A stretch of 64,000 nt of DNA, taken from contig NZ_KZ614146.1 of the NCBI RefSeq assembly GCF_002886185.1, positions 2,949,924 to 3,013,923 of the forward strand, read 5' to 3'. The notes below the pieces were generated by a model. That model made no database searches. It was not told the DNA's origin and worked only from the letters and a program-made list of their open reading frames with translations. Shown piece by piece: positions 1 to 9,968 of the stretch. Source of the stretch: Salipaludibacillus neizhouensis. GTDB lineage: Bacteria > Bacillota > Bacilli > Bacillales > Salisediminibacteriaceae. Positions within the stretch are counted from its first letter, which is position 1; every line of letters begins with the position of its first letter. The position numbers and the translations under genes are program-made.

Positions 1-338
1 ACAAACTCTACCTTGTTTGATTTATATGTAATTGGTGACAATATAGACTCATCCACACATCCGTTTATTCGTTTGAATTCATAACTCATTGGTCGATTCT
101 CCACACACGTTTCCTCATATTGTTCATGAAGTATGGCAGCAACATCTTCTGGAAGAACATCAAATAAACTTTTTCCAATAACATCCTCTGTTATGTTTGC
201 TCTGCTTTTTCCTTCTTTATTAACAGCAACATATATAAATCCATCTTCTGATACTTGCATCACAAAAACTGCATCTGTCATACAATCAATAAACGTTTGG
301 AATTCATCGCGCAAGTTTACAAATAATTCTTTAAGCAA
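1..338 (-). CDS. PAS-domain sensory protein, N-terminal part (runs off the left edge)
   Basis: Reading the minus strand from about 338 gives an open frame that continues past position 1, so only about 112 residues are visible. They start MLKELFVNLRDEFQTF and run through a PAS-like fold: CMTDAVFVMQV, then GFIYVAVNKEGKSRA, then VIGKSLFDVLPEDVA. This is typical of the sensor module of bacillar PAS-GGDEF/EAL proteins, but no output domain is in the window. A stop lies just upstream in frame, so the start must be a TTG, at 338 (about 10 nt after AAGGGA) or at 347. The PAS call is from pattern recognition; the output domain is unknown. Confidence 0.6.
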   Translation of the reverse strand, partial: MLKELFVNLRDEFQTFIDCMTDAVFVMQVSEDGFIYVAVNKEGKSRANITEDVIGKSLFDVLPEDVAAILHEQYEETCVENRPMSYEFKRINGCVDESILSPITYKSNKVEF

Positions 339-439
339 GATTATCAAATCCCTTCACTAACAAATTCTCCTCTCAATCATATAGGAATAAATTCGCTATC
401 GCCCACGGTAACTATATTATTAACAAATGAATAAAGAAA

Positions 440-473
440 ATCTGGCTCGGAGATAATTCCCGGTAAGCCAGAT
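440..473. terminator. Rho-independent-type hairpin
   Basis: ATCTGGCT (440-447) pairs with AGCCAGAT (466-473), and a T-rich stretch follows on the plus strand. It lies between the 3' end of the VOC gene and the start of the PAS gene, so it can end minus-strand transcription from the VOC gene. Confidence 0.6.
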
Positions 474-571
474 CGCTTTTATTTAGTAATGTTTTTATAA
501 AGTTCGGATAACTCCTATTGTTGAAAGTCTTAAATAAGAAAATCCCCGATAATTCAACATGTCTATTAAAA

Positions 572-1357
572 TTATTCTCTAACTCCAAATAAATTACCAT
601 CTATATCTGTAAAATAAAAGCATCCATGTATTAATGCCGTTACACTCACATTATTTCGTTTAAACTTTTCAAAGTCCTTCTCAATTTCGTTAGACTGAAA
701 ATAAATAAATGGTATGGAACTAGGTTTTGAAATAGATGTGCGTACTTTGGCTTCTTCTTCCATAAAAATTCCGATAGAAGCTCCTTTTATTCCTGATGGA
801 AGAATTAAGCCTTTACCATCATTCCAATCATCAAATAACTTCATTCCCTCTAGTTCAAGAAACCAGTCACTTAATTTATCTACATTTTTAGTTGAAAGAA
901 AAACACTTGCAACCCCATCAAAAATACGTTCACTATTTTCTTCGTATGCCTCTTTAATTGATGAATAAAAAGGATTCTTATAATCTCTTTCTTCACAAAC
1001 ATTAAGAATATTTCCGTCTGGATCTTTGAAATCAAATGTAAATACGGATGGTGATTCCTTGAAATTAAATACTTCCACACCTTTTTTCTTCAGTTGATCA
1101 AAACAAGTGTCAACGGTTTGAGTATAGAAATTAAATGGGGAAAGTTCCCCTTCAAGATCTTTCGACAGAAACTCTTCTTCTGTTACTTCTATTAATTCTA
1201 GATTTGCAAGTCCTTCGCCCACAATATATCTGGCATAACGGTGCCCACGAATATCACCTTCATCAATGCATTCAAAGCCTAACTTTTGCTCATAAAATTC
1301 TTTTGAAATAGTAATATTTCGAACCGACAGTACCACCGCATTAACATGCTGTAACAT
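572..1357 (-). CDS. VOC superfamily (glyoxalase/bleomycin-resistance) protein, two modules
   Basis: 261 residues with two VOC modules. The first (about 1-125) opens with MLQHVNAVVLSVRNITISKE and closes with VFTFDFKDPDGNILNVCEE, the usual end of a VOC module. The second (about 140-261) opens ASVFLSTKNVDKLSDWF and closes CFYFTDIDGNLFGVRE. Such cytosolic proteins bind a metal between paired beta-alpha-beta-beta-beta units and act as lyases, dioxygenases, isomerases or drug-binding proteins; the substrate cannot be read from sequence. The start ATG at 1357 follows GGGGTGG at a normal distance. The gene is monocistronic. A near-palindrome lies about 100 bp upstream (1455-1473). Confidence 0.8.
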   Translation of the reverse strand: MLQHVNAVVLSVRNITISKEFYEQKLGFECIDEGDIRGHRYARYIVGEGLANLELIEVTEEEFLSKDLEGELSPFNFYTQTVDTCFDQLKKKGVEVFNFKESPSVFTFDFKDPDGNILNVCEERDYKNPFYSSIKEAYEENSERIFDGVASVFLSTKNVDKLSDWFLELEGMKLFDDWNDGKGLILPSGIKGASIGIFMEEEAKVRTSISKPSSIPFIYFQSNEIEKDFEKFKRNNVSVTALIHGCFYFTDIDGNLFGVRE

Positions 1358-1454
1358 AGATCCACCCCATTCTTTCCTCGTAGTATTTATTAAATATAGT
1401 TTCTTTTATTATCTAAAGATTCTGTTACTTTATATTCTATAAATTTTACCACGT

Positions 1455-1473
1455 TCTATCCAAATTGGATAGA
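1455..1473. promoter_or_regulatory. Possible operator: 19-bp interrupted palindrome
   Basis: TCTATCC, five A/T bases, then GGATAGA. Nine-base arms match around one central base. It sits about 100 bp upstream of the VOC gene and could be a repressor site for it. No regulator is encoded next to it, so this is only a structural observation. Confidence 0.25.
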
Positions 1474-1520
1474 GAAGTGCCTAAGCTTTAAGGGAAAAAT
1501 TACGAAACGTCTGCTTACCT

Positions 1521-1550
1521 GATAAGAAAAACTGCATTTCAGTCTTAAAA
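1521..1550 (+). repeat. R1 element, solo left end
   Basis: GATAAGAAAAAC, nine bases, then GTCTT. This matches the left end of the full R1 copy at 25248-25408 (GATAAGAAAAAC, ggcatagcc, GTCTTTT). Nothing of the rest of the element follows; the yjfB terminator begins directly after. Confidence 0.45.
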
Positions 1551-1553
1551 AAA

Positions 1554-1585
1554 GATGTGCCAATAACTCCTTGGCACACCTTTTT
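1554..1585 (-). terminator. Terminator of the yjfB-like gene
   Basis: GTGCCAA (1557-1563) pairs with TTGGCAC (1571-1577). On the minus strand the stem is followed by a run of seven T (complement of 1547-1553), right after the stop at 1597. It is a classic intrinsic terminator. Confidence 0.8.
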
Positions 1586-1596
1586 CCTAAGTTAAA

Positions 1597-1797
1597 TTAA
1601 GCTTTAAAATCTACTGACGCACCTAAGTGCGGTTGTGCGGCTTGCTCAAGCTTTTGAATGGACGGCTGTTCCACCATTTCAGCAACGAAATCTACTTGTT
1701 GATCTGAAGTATCCATTGCTTTTTTCATCAACGACAGACTTGCCTGCTGTTGAACATTCATTTGACTCATTCCCATTGATAAAGCTGGAATATCCAT
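1597..1797 (-). CDS. yjfB: YjfB family putative motility protein
   Basis: 66 residues beginning MDIPALSMGMSQMNVQQQAS and ending in a short hydrophobic/Gln-rich tail. The 'DIxxLSM.MSQ..V..Q.s..vmk.aMd.' pattern is that of the YjfB family, a small protein found in motile bacilli and annotated as putative motility protein. Its function is unproven. The start ATG at 1797 follows GGAGGTGTTTTT. It is monocistronic with its own terminator at 1554-1585. The length is normal for the family. Confidence 0.8.
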   Translation of the reverse strand: MDIPALSMGMSQMNVQQQASLSLMKKAMDTSDQQVDFVAEMVEQPSIQKLEQAAQPHLGASVDFKA

Positions 1798-1989
1798 AAA
1801 AACACCTCCAAACGTAGTCTTCCTTTCACTAATACTTTAGAGAATACAAGTTGTATAGAAAAGGATTTTACTACTATAATCGTACCACTTTCTAATTTTT
1901 AACACACATAATTATTACGATACGAGGGTATATTTGTAGTTTAGTACAGTTTTTTACCTAAATATGGATATTATTTTGTTGGTCAAAAC

Positions 1990-2166
1990 TTAGTAAGAAG
2001 AAATTTCTTTCATATTCTCCGCTCTTTCAATTAACATCACAACAACCAAATCAATTTGCCCACTTATAGTTAAAGCGTCGTGGCGGTAAAATGTCTCAAA
2101 ATCATTACTGAACAGTCTATTATTTTTTACTGCATCAAGATTGATCCAAATGGCAAACTCTTCAAG
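1990..2166 (-). pseudogene. Decayed Spo0E-like small protein fragment
   Basis: The minus strand encodes about 58 residues ending RAENMKEISSY. Within it, DALTISGQIDLVVVML resembles the Spo0E signature (D..vl..S..lD.li). The frame has an upstream stop near 2176 and no ATG, GTG or TTG start. Spo0E-type proteins dephosphorylate Spo0A~P; here the gene appears dead. The family call is tentative because the histidine of the signature is not clearly in place. Confidence 0.3.
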
Positions 2167-2212
2167 TTTTTATTCTCTCCTGTTCCTTCTTTCAACTTAT
2201 AAGCTTATCATT

Positions 2213-2243
2213 TAAAAAAGGGAAAGCAATGGAATGCTTTCCC
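2213..2243 (-). terminator. Terminator of the fucose operon
   Basis: GGGAAAGCA (2220 to about 2228) pairs with TGCTTTCCC (2235-2243). On the minus strand the stem is followed by a T run (complement of the A run at 2214-2219). It lies 28 bp after the fucI stop and ends the six-gene operon. Confidence 0.85.
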
Positions 2244-2271
2244 TCATGTTTCTTTTGTAAAACTCTCAACT

Positions 2272-4056
2272 TTACTTATAGATCGGCCCAAAGTTATCAC
2301 AAGCTCTAAAGTCACTGGCTTCTTTATCTTTCGTACCAAACATATTCCATGCGTTTGGCCGGAATATTTTCTCTTCTTCGACATTATGCATGTTAACAGG
2401 GATACGTAAAATTGAAGCTAGGGATATAAGGTCAGCACCAATATGTCCATAACTCATAGAACAATGATTTGCTCCCCAATTGTTCATAACAGAGTATACA
2501 TCTGTAAATGCACCTTCTCCTGTTAATTTTGGAACAAACCAAGTAGTAGGCCAAGTAGGATCTGTTCTATTATCTAATATATTATGAACCTTCTCAGGTA
2601 AATCTACAGTGTATCCTTCTGCAATCTGTAATACAGGTCCTAATCCTTTAACAATATTTAACCTGCATATTGTTACTGGCATATCGCCCTTTGTCAAGAA
2701 ATCCGAGGAATACCCCCCACCTCTAAAGTACTCCACATTCGCGGGTCTCCATAACGTTGCCTCTAAGCATTTTTCAACTTCTTCATCCGTTACCTCATAA
2801 TAAGGTTTTATACCTGCTTCACCTTTTACTGTTTGCTGTCCCGTTCCATCTAACGCGGCCGGTCCTGAGTTTATCAAATGGATTACACCATTTTTTCCTG
2901 CCCCAGTTAACTTATGTCCTGTAACTCTCTCTACCGCATCCGGACTCCAGTACGTTCTTACATCAGCAAATAGCTGGGCAGTGTTTGTTAATAAGTATCC
3001 AAAAGCCATAGAGACACCATTTAAACTATCATTTTCTGTCGCTAACATATATGGGGACCTTCTTCCGTTCCAATCAAAAGAAGAGGTAAGAATTGCTTCC
3101 ATAAAATCACCATTTGGAAAATAATCGTTCCACTGTCTTTGCCCTTGAAAACCTGCTATTAAAGCATTTCTACCTAACGATTCTTCTTCATAGTCAATAT
3201 CCTTCAACTTAGGGTTACCTACCATTAAATCACGTGCAATTAAAGTCATTTTAATACTAGTCTTCCAGTCCTCATCTTTTTCTTCTTCTGTCCTCTGGGC
3301 ACCTTCTGGGTTATTATCCGGACCTATTTTACACTTTTCTTTTGTCCATTTATATGCCTTCTCGAATTCTTCTCTATCATAAATCTCCAAATCTATTCTT
3401 CTAATAAACTCTGACATATCTAAGTACTCATTTCGCATACCAAGATAATTCTGGAAAAAATCCTCCTGCACAATACTACCGGCTATTCCCATTGAGACAC
3501 CCCCCATGGAAAGATACGATTTCCCTTTTAACATCGCCACAGCTAACCCGGCTTTTGCAAAACGAAGAAGTTTTTCTCTAACATCCTCAGGAATGCTCGT
3601 ATCTCCTGCGTCTTGAACATCTTCTCCATAGATCCCGAATGTGGGTAGCCCCTTTTGATTGTATCCCGCGAGAACAGCCGCTAAATAAACGGCTCCAGGT
3701 CTCTCTGTCCCATTGAATCCCCATACCGCTTTTGGGATATGTGGATCCATATCCATCGTTTCCGTACCATAACACCAACAAGGAGTTACTGTTAACGAAA
3801 CCCCTACACCTTCTCTTCTAAATTTCTCTGCCGTGCTGGCAGCTTCATTCACTCCTCCAATACACGTGTCAGCAATAACAACTTCCACAGGTTCACCATT
3901 ATAGTAGAACACATTTTCAGTTATAAGATTGGCAACTGATTTGGCTAAATTCATGGTTGTTTCTTCCAAAGACTCTCTAACACCTCTTCTTCGTCCATCA
4001 ATTGTTGGGCGAATTCCTATTTTAGGTAAATTACCTACGTATCTTTGGTCCGTCAA
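2272..4056 (-). CDS. fucI: L-fucose isomerase
   Basis: Converts L-fucose to L-fuculose, the first step of the pathway, in the cytoplasm with Mn2+. From the TTG at 4056 the protein has 594 residues, like E. coli FucI (591). Recognisable family segments are [20 protein letters not shown] near the N-terminus, [39 protein letters not shown] and [10 protein letters not shown]; the E and D in the last two correspond to the known metal ligands. The frame is open further upstream to 4110, but GGAGGGG followed by six bases and TTG marks the real start. That ribosome site overlaps the kinase stop codon (4058-4060), so translation is probably coupled. It is the last gene of the operon. Confidence 0.93.
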   Translation of the reverse strand: MTDQRYVGNLPKIGIRPTIDGRRRGVRESLEETTMNLAKSVANLITENVFYYNGEPVEVVIADTCIGGVNEAASTAEKFRREGVGVSLTVTPCWCYGTETMDMDPHIPKAVWGFNGTERPGAVYLAAVLAGYNQKGLPTFGIYGEDVQDAGDTSIPEDVREKLLRFAKAGLAVAMLKGKSYLSMGGVSMGIAGSIVQEDFFQNYLGMRNEYLDMSEFIRRIDLEIYDREEFEKAYKWTKEKCKIGPDNNPEGAQRTEEEKDEDWKTSIKMTLIARDLMVGNPKLKDIDYEEESLGRNALIAGFQGQRQWNDYFPNGDFMEAILTSSFDWNGRRSPYMLATENDSLNGVSMAFGYLLTNTAQLFADVRTYWSPDAVERVTGHKLTGAGKNGVIHLINSGPAALDGTGQQTVKGEAGIKPYYEVTDEEVEKCLEATLWRPANVEYFRGGGYSSDFLTKGDMPVTICRLNIVKGLGPVLQIAEGYTVDLPEKVHNILDNRTDPTWPTTWFVPKLTGEGAFTDVYSVMNNWGANHCSMSYGHIGADLISLASILRIPVNMHNVEEEKIFRPNAWNMFGTKDKEASDFRACDNFGPIYK

Positions 4057-4057
4057 T

Positions 4058-5548
4058 TTAAACCCCTCCATTATTTTTTGATAATATTTGCGAAAAACTA
4101 GCATATGCATTTTCCCACTCTTGCAAATTCTGAGGGTGATATTCGTTCAAATCGAAAGAGTTTTTAATAATATTTTTACCTTCTGTTATATTTTCAATAT
4201 CACCTAATGCAATAAATTGAGAGATAGCATTTCCTATTGCACTTGCTTCAATTGGACCTGCTTTTACAATTCTGTTAAGTGCATTTGAGGTGTATTGACA
4301 CAAAAATCTGTTTTGAATACCACCACCACCCATATGTACAGATGGTACCTTCGTACGAGTTACCTCTTCTATCTTTTCAATCACCCACCTATATTTCAAT
4401 ACTAAACTTTCATGAATGCACCGAAGAACTTGGCCTTTTGAAATAGGTTCAAGCTGGTTGGTCATCTTACAAAATTCTTTGATCGCTTCCGTCATACTGG
4501 CAGGATTAAAAAAATAACGATGATCTGGGTCTATAAAAGATCGAAAGGGAGTTGCTTGATCTAATAGTTCATCTTGATCTAAATACGTAATACTATCACC
4601 ATTGGCTTCCCACTCTTTTTTACATTGCTGAATCAACCAAAGTCCCATGTTATTTTTTTGAAGTCGATAATTTCCATTAACGGTACCTTCATTAGTAAAA
4701 CCATAATTGTAGGTTTTCTCGGAGACAATCGGTTCCTTAACCTCTATTCCTATAAGCACCCATGTACCACAACTCATAAACGCTGAGTTACCATTCTCTA
4801 TAGGCATCCCTGCCAATGCACAAGCTGTATCATGACCTGGAACATTAATAATTGGAATAGCTTGTGAATTTATTTCCTGATTTATTGTTTCAGTTGAGTA
4901 TCCTAAAATACTATTTGTGGGATTCAATTCTGCAAATGGTAGTTGTCTACCAAATAATTTACTTATGATAGATTCATCCCACTTTTTATCTTTGAAATTG
5001 AAAAGCTGTGTAGTAGATGCGTGTGTGAATTCGTTCGTTTTCACACCTGATAACAAATAACTAATGAGACTTGGAAGTGTTAAGATAGATGCAGTCTTTT
5101 CTAGTAAATCGGGTCTGGCTTTGAAAATTGCATACAATTGATAAATTGTATTAATCGATGAAACTTCCACCCCTGTTCTTTCAAACAATTCTCTTTCAGC
5201 TAGTTTTTCATGAACTTCATCCATCACGTTAACGGTGTGGGTATCCCGATAGGAGTAAGGATCTTCTAATAATTTTCCATCCTGTGATAAGAGTCCAAAA
5301 TCAACGCCCCAAGTATCTACACCTACTCCATCGATTGCTACAGGATTACCCTCTAAATAGAGTCTAAGCCCTTTTAATATCTCGTGAAACAAATAGGAAA
5401 TGTTCCAATGTAAATGACCATTTTTCTGAATTGGTTCGTTTGAAAAACGATGAATCTCAGTAATTTCCAATTTACTCTTGTTAAAAAGTGTCGCAAGAAT
5501 TAATCTTCCATTTGAAGCTCCCAAGTCAATTGCTATAACTTTCTTCAT
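4058..5548 (-). CDS. FGGY-family deoxyhexulose kinase (L-fuculokinase, rhamnulokinase-like)
   Basis: 496 residues, FGGY carbohydrate kinase fold. N-terminal [17 protein letters not shown] is the first ATP-binding motif; [14 protein letters not shown] and [12 protein letters not shown] follow, with [15 protein letters not shown] in the C-terminal ATPase lobe. Overall it resembles RhaB more than E. coli FucK, but its position between fucA and fucI makes L-fuculose the expected substrate, giving L-fuculose 1-phosphate. The ATG at 5548 follows AGGAG at 8-9 nt and is preferred to an upstream GTG at 5557. The gene starts 25 bp after the fucA stop and its own stop overlaps the fucI ribosome site. 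Rhamnulose use is the main alternative. Confidence 0.85.
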   Translation of the reverse strand: MKKVIAIDLGASNGRLILATLFNKSKLEITEIHRFSNEPIQKNGHLHWNISYLFHEILKGLRLYLEGNPVAIDGVGVDTWGVDFGLLSQDGKLLEDPYSYRDTHTVNVMDEVHEKLAERELFERTGVEVSSINTIYQLYAIFKARPDLLEKTASILTLPSLISYLLSGVKTNEFTHASTTQLFNFKDKKWDESIISKLFGRQLPFAELNPTNSILGYSTETINQEINSQAIPIINVPGHDTACALAGMPIENGNSAFMSCGTWVLIGIEVKEPIVSEKTYNYGFTNEGTVNGNYRLQKNNMGLWLIQQCKKEWEANGDSITYLDQDELLDQATPFRSFIDPDHRYFFNPASMTEAIKEFCKMTNQLEPISKGQVLRCIHESLVLKYRWVIEKIEEVTRTKVPSVHMGGGGIQNRFLCQYTSNALNRIVKAGPIEASAIGNAISQFIALGDIENITEGKNIIKNSFDLNEYHPQNLQEWENAYASFSQILSKNNGGV

Positions 5549-5572
5549 TTCTTTCACTCCTAATGAATAAGG

Positions 5573-6223
5573 CTACTGCTGCTTTTTTAATAAGCTGGAT
5601 CGGTAAGTTTCAGCTGATAAATTTTTTAAGTCTGTGCACTCTTCTTCACTTAAAATTCTTGGCTCGCCTACCGATGAAGCAATCGCAAACACTTTTGCAG
5701 CTTCTTCCGTTAACTGCATGTAGAAGTAGGCCTCTTTCATCGTCTTCCCAGTAGTCAAAACACCATGGTTTCTCATGACAATTACTTGGTGATCATTTAC
5801 TACTTTACTAATAGCCTTTGCTAACACATCTGTCGTTGGGATGACGTAATCTATATAGGTGATATTCTTCACCATTGCTGGAAAATCTGGAAACATTGGA
5901 GGAATCTCTTTCCCACTTGAGGAAACCGCCACAGAATAACTAGGGTGAGCATGTAAAACAGATGAAATATCAGGATTTTTTCGGAAGCATTCTAAATGCA
6001 TTTCTAATTCGGATGAGGGCTTTAAGTCACCATAAACTTCTCCTGTATTTATATCCACTTTAACCCAATCAATTTCAGAGATCTCTCTTAAATCAAATCC
6101 ACTGGGAGAGATATACATATTGTCTCCATCTCTCATGCTCAAATTACCACCAGCACCTACCACTAAGCCACTATCAACTATTTTATGAGCGTATATTTCC
6201 AATTCTTTTTTAACATTAGACAT
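5573..6223 (-). CDS. fucA: L-fuculose-phosphate aldolase (class II, zinc)
   Basis: Cleaves L-fuculose 1-phosphate to dihydroxyacetone phosphate and L-lactaldehyde. 216 residues, the family length. Zn site residues are visible: Glu72 in KPSSELEMH, His91 and His93 in VLHAHPSYSV, and His152 in MRNHGVLTTG. GAGGNLSMR near residue 24 is the phosphate-binding loop. ATG at 6223 follows AAGGAGA. It sits between the binding-protein gene and the kinase in the fuc operon. No lactaldehyde dehydrogenase or reductase (FucO/AldA) is in the window, so lactaldehyde must be handled elsewhere. Confidence 0.92.
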   Translation of the reverse strand: MSNVKKELEIYAHKIVDSGLVVGAGGNLSMRDGDNMYISPSGFDLREISEIDWVKVDINTGEVYGDLKPSSELEMHLECFRKNPDISSVLHAHPSYSVAVSSSGKEIPPMFPDFPAMVKNITYIDYVIPTTDVLAKAISKVVNDHQVIVMRNHGVLTTGKTMKEAYFYMQLTEEAAKVFAIASSVGEPRILSEEECTDLKNLSAETYRSSLLKKQQ

Positions 6224-6304
6224 GGTTAAGTCTCCTTTTCTTTAATTTACGATTACTTTCTCACAATAGAAAAATAGTCTCTTAATGGGTATAAATTTAA
6301 GGGA

Positions 6305-6326
6305 AGAGGCTGTTATGTCAGCCCCT
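6305..6326 (-). terminator. Intergenic stem-loop between binding protein and fucA
   Basis: AGAGGCTG (6305-6312) can pair with CAGCCCCT (6319-6326), one wobble. It lies just after the stop of the binding-protein gene with only a weak T tract. Such stems often limit read-through or protect upstream mRNA so the binding protein is made in excess. Confidence 0.45.
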
Positions 6327-6341
6327 AGCTCCTGTAGTGTT

Positions 6342-7367
6342 TTATTCATAAATTGCTGCTTGAACCTCTTCATCTTGCATATTCTCAGCATCGAACCAGA
6401 GGAATCCAGTATCAATAAGTTCTGGTACTTCCTCTCCATTCAATGCATCAACTGCTGCTTTCACTGTTTCATATCCAATACCCACTGGATTCTGAGTAAC
6501 TGCTCCTACCATAACTCCACTTTCAATGGCGTCTATTTGTTGTTGCCCGGAATCAAATCCGATGATGACAATATCTCCTGCACGGTCCAGTTCCTTAACT
6601 GCATTCACTACACCAACTGCAGAGCCTTCGTTAGAACCATAAATACCGGCTAACTCAGGGTGTGACTGCATCATTGTTTTTGCAAGATTTGTTGATTCTA
6701 AGTGATCCCCACCGCCATATTGAGTATCTACTATTTCAATATCAGGATAATCAGATTCTATTTTTTCAATAAAACCATCTCTTCTTTGTACACCTGTGAC
6801 ACTCGTCTGGTCATGAATTACCAGGGCAACTTCACCTTTTCCACCTATGTTTTCTGCCATTTTATCAGCTGCTAATGCTGCAGCAGCATAATTGTCAGTA
6901 GCCGCCGTTGTAATTGGAATATCACTATCTACCCCTGAGTCAAAAGCAACTACAGGTATATCTCTTTCTTGTGCTGTTTCTAAAAGAGAGGTGGATGCTT
7001 GACTATCTAATGCCGCAAAACCTATCGCATCTGGTCCTCTATCTAAAGCATTTAGTAGCATATCCATTTGAACATCAACTTGGGATTCATCATCAGGTCC
7101 TTCGAAAGTTATCTCGACATTGAATTCTTCAGCTGCTTGCTCTGCTCCTTCTTGAACCGCTTGCCAAAACTGATGCTGGAAACCTTTTGAAACGATAGCT
7201 ATATATGTTTCCGCGTCTTCTGCTTCTTCACCATTGTTACCTGCATTTGCTTCAGCACCCTCTTCATTTCCAGCTGAATTGGAGTCAACAGTCTCTTCAT
7301 TATCACCACAAGCAACAACAAAACCAGCTAACAAAACAACCATAATCAACATAATTAACTTTTTCAT
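6342..7367 (-). CDS. Sugar ABC transporter substrate-binding lipoprotein (RbsB type)
   Basis: 341 residues. A lipoprotein signal peptide ends GFVVAC with the lipidated Cys at 20, followed by an acidic linker rich in E, A and N. The mature part is a type I periplasmic-binding fold: YIAIVSKGFQHQFWQAVQEG at its start, then VVAFDSGVDSD and IIGFDSGQQQ. It is anchored to the outer face of the membrane and delivers the sugar, here most likely L-fucose, to the permease. ATG at 7367 follows AAAGGGGAG. It sits third in the operon, after ATPase and permease. Confidence 0.9.
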   Translation of the reverse strand: MKKLIMLIMVVLLAGFVVACGDNEETVDSNSAGNEEGAEANAGNNGEEAEDAETYIAIVSKGFQHQFWQAVQEGAEQAAEEFNVEITFEGPDDESQVDVQMDMLLNALDRGPDAIGFAALDSQASTSLLETAQERDIPVVAFDSGVDSDIPITTAATDNYAAAALAADKMAENIGGKGEVALVIHDQTSVTGVQRRDGFIEKIESDYPDIEIVDTQYGGGDHLESTNLAKTMMQSHPELAGIYGSNEGSAVGVVNAVKELDRAGDIVIIGFDSGQQQIDAIESGVMVGAVTQNPVGIGYETVKAAVDALNGEEVPELIDTGFLWFDAENMQDEEVQAAIYE

Positions 7368-7423
7368 TTTTTTCTCCCCTTTAATATTTATATTTTTAAA
7401 CCCCTAAATAAAGGGTATTTAAA

Positions 7424-8419
7424 CTAGTTAGACTTTCCTCGCCTTAAAATATCCGCATAAACTGCTGTAATAACAACTAAACCTACTACAACTGTTTGCC
7501 ATTCTTGTGGAATAGACATGATCCGAAGACCATTTGTAAGGACACTCATGATTAATGCACCAATCATTGTCCCAACAATAGAACCTTTTCCTCCACTGAG
7601 GGAGGTTCCACCTATAACAACTGCTGCAATTGCTTCTAACTCATACCCCATTCCTAGAGCTGGTTGTGCAGAGTCCAATCTTGAAGCCATGATTACTCCT
7701 GCAACACCTGTAAAACTACCAGCAATTGTGTAAATTTTTATTTTCCATCTGTCAACATTTATTCCTGATAATCTTGTTGCTTCCTCGTTACTCCCTATGG
7801 AGAAGGTATATCTGCCAACTATTGTCTTCGATAATAAAATGCCTCCGATGATAACCATCAAGAAGAATATTAATATCCCATTTGGTAATGCGACACCTGG
7901 AATAATAGAACCTAATGCAATCCCTCTGAAACCTTCTACTCCACTGAAGTAGATCGGTGTAGCACCTGATATAACCAAAGCTAATCCTTGGGCAATCATC
8001 ATCATCGCCAGTGTTGCAATAAAAGGTGGAATTCTTAGTTTCGTTACCCAAAAACCACATATAAAACCAGCAAATGAACCAGTTAAGATTCCTCCTAAAA
8101 TACCTACAACTATCGGCAGATTCATGTTAACTAGAAATACACCAGTCATAACCGAACTTAGTGTCATAACTGTTCCTACAGATAAATCAATACCACCTGT
8201 AATAATGATAAATGTTACACCTAGAGCCAAAATTCCAATTACTGTTGTTGATAAGAGAATTCCGGAAATATTCGACCATTGCCAAAAGTGTTCGGAAACT
8301 ATTGAAAAGAACACTACTAATATTATTAAACTAGCAAAGGCTAAAATTTGCTGTAATGCACTGGATCCTTTCAACTTACTTATTACATTATTATTTCTAG
8401 TCACTGTATGCGTTTCCAT
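7424..8419 (-). CDS. Sugar ABC transporter permease (RbsC type)
   Basis: 331 residues with 8-10 hydrophobic segments. Typical RbsC features are GVTFIIITGGIDLSVGTVM near residue 70 and AIAAVVIGGTSLSGGKGSI near residue 265. It forms the membrane channel for the fucose importer with the neighbouring ATPase and binding protein. ATG at 8419 follows TTAGGAGG. The ATPase gene ends 22 bp upstream, and the binding-protein gene begins 56 bp downstream. Confidence 0.92.
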   Translation of the reverse strand: METHTVTRNNNVISKLKGSSALQQILAFASLIILVVFFSIVSEHFWQWSNISGILLSTTVIGILALGVTFIIITGGIDLSVGTVMTLSSVMTGVFLVNMNLPIVVGILGGILTGSFAGFICGFWVTKLRIPPFIATLAMMMIAQGLALVISGATPIYFSGVEGFRGIALGSIIPGVALPNGILIFFLMVIIGGILLSKTIVGRYTFSIGSNEEATRLSGINVDRWKIKIYTIAGSFTGVAGVIMASRLDSAQPALGMGYELEAIAAVVIGGTSLSGGKGSIVGTMIGALIMSVLTNGLRIMSIPQEWQTVVVGLVVITAVYADILRRGKSN

Positions 8420-8441
8420 AATTGAGCCTCCTAATTACATT

Positions 8442-9935
8442 TCACATTTTGGTCGTAGCATAATTCATTATTTTCTCTTGAGAAGCTTCCTCTCTACTAA
8501 GTTCTCCAGTGATATATCCTTCACTCATGACTATTATGCGATGGCTCATTCTTAGAATTTCCGGTAATTCTGAGGAGATCATGATGATTGATTTACCTTC
8601 CTTAACAAGTTCATTTAACAACTCGTAAATCTCCCCCTTCGCACCCACATCAATCCCTCTTGTTGGTTCATCAAAAATTAAAATGTCACAATCTTTCACT
8701 AACCATTTGGCAATAACAACTTTTTGCTGATTTCCTCCTGACAAAAATTTAACTTTTTGATAGATACTTGGTGTTTTCACTCTTAACTTATCAACATATT
8801 TTTGTGAAATCTTAGATAGGGAGGATTTTTTCACAAAACTATTTTTAGTGTGATTTTCCATGGTTGAAATCATAATATTTGTATTGACGTCCATATCTAC
8901 CATCAATCCAAAATGTTTTCGGTCCTCCGACAAATATCCAATTCCGTTGTCAACGGCATCTTTCGGTTGCTTAATCCGGACTTCCTTTCCTTTAATAGTT
9001 AGTTTTCCGGAAGTAATAGGATCTGCCCCAAAGATAGCTCTCGCCACCTCTGTTCTTCCTGCACCTACCAGTCCTGCAAATCCTAGTATTTCTCCTTTTT
9101 TTAGATGAAAGTTTATATCTTTTACAGATTTATTATTTAAGTTCTCAACGGATAGAACTGTTTTTTGGTCTGACACTTTTACTATTTCTTTTGATTCAAT
9201 GTAGACATCTCTTCCTACCATTAGGGAAATTACTTTATCAATTTCTGTCTCCTCTGTTTTTAAAGTATCTACGTATTCCCCGTCTCTCATAACGGTAATT
9301 CCGTTTGAAATCTTTTTTAACTCTTCCATTCTGTGTGAAATGTAGACAATTCCGACTCCGTCATTTTTAAGCTTATAAATAATTTCAAATAATGTATTAA
9401 TTTCTTCGTCCGTAAGCGCTGCAGTCGGTTCATCCATAATTAATATTTTAGCGTTATAAGAAAGTGCCTTTGCTATTTCTACCATTTGTTGCCTAGCCAC
9501 TGTCAGTGAAGAAATTTTAGTCCTTGGGTTCAAGTTAATATTAAGCTGTTCGAATAACTTAGAAGCTGCGTCGTTTAACTTTCTCTCATTCAAGAAAAAA
9601 TTGAGGGCACTTTTTGGTTCTTTACCGATAAAAATATTCTGAGCAACTGTTAAATCCGGCATTAAATTGAGCTCCTGATGAATAATTCCAATACCCAGAT
9701 CTTGAGCTTGTTTTGTATTTGATGGATTAATCTCTTTTCCTTCTAAATGAATTGTCCCTTCATCCTTTTCGTATATTCCTGTAAGAATTTTCATTAGCGT
9801 TGATTTACCTGCACCATTTTCTCCTACTAACGCCAGAACTTCACCGTAATTGAGATCAAGTTTAATTTTAGATAATGCTTGAACACCTGGAAAACCTTTT
9901 GATATGTTCTCCATCTCTAATAATTTAGAATTCAC
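8442..9935 (-). CDS. Sugar ABC transporter ATPase (RbsA type, two ABC domains)
   Basis: 497 residues, a tandem ABC ATPase. Domain 1 (about 5-240) has Walker A GENGAGKST, a degenerate signature SLTVARQQM and Walker B ILIMDEPTAALT. Domain 2 (about 255-497) lacks a full Walker A, as usual in RbsA (GLVGAGRTE), but has LSGGNQQKV and ILIFDEPTRGIDVG. It energises uptake and is the first gene of the six-gene fucose operon. GTG at 9935 follows GGTGG. The promoter region upstream holds cre-like and TTTGTTT motifs. Confidence 0.92.
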   Translation of the reverse strand: MNSKLLEMENISKGFPGVQALSKIKLDLNYGEVLALVGENGAGKSTLMKILTGIYEKDEGTIHLEGKEINPSNTKQAQDLGIGIIHQELNLMPDLTVAQNIFIGKEPKSALNFFLNERKLNDAASKLFEQLNINLNPRTKISSLTVARQQMVEIAKALSYNAKILIMDEPTAALTDEEINTLFEIIYKLKNDGVGIVYISHRMEELKKISNGITVMRDGEYVDTLKTEETEIDKVISLMVGRDVYIESKEIVKVSDQKTVLSVENLNNKSVKDINFHLKKGEILGFAGLVGAGRTEVARAIFGADPITSGKLTIKGKEVRIKQPKDAVDNGIGYLSEDRKHFGLMVDMDVNTNIMISTMENHTKNSFVKKSSLSKISQKYVDKLRVKTPSIYQKVKFLSGGNQQKVVIAKWLVKDCDILIFDEPTRGIDVGAKGEIYELLNELVKEGKSIIMISSELPEILRMSHRIIVMSEGYITGELSREEASQEKIMNYATTKM

Positions 9936-9968
9936 GTTACCACCTGCCTTTTATCTTTATCGATCCAT

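Noticed and set aside
8124-8555. 143-codon plus-strand frame across the permease/ATPase junction
   Set aside because: Antisense to two clear transporter genes; composition follows from their codon use.
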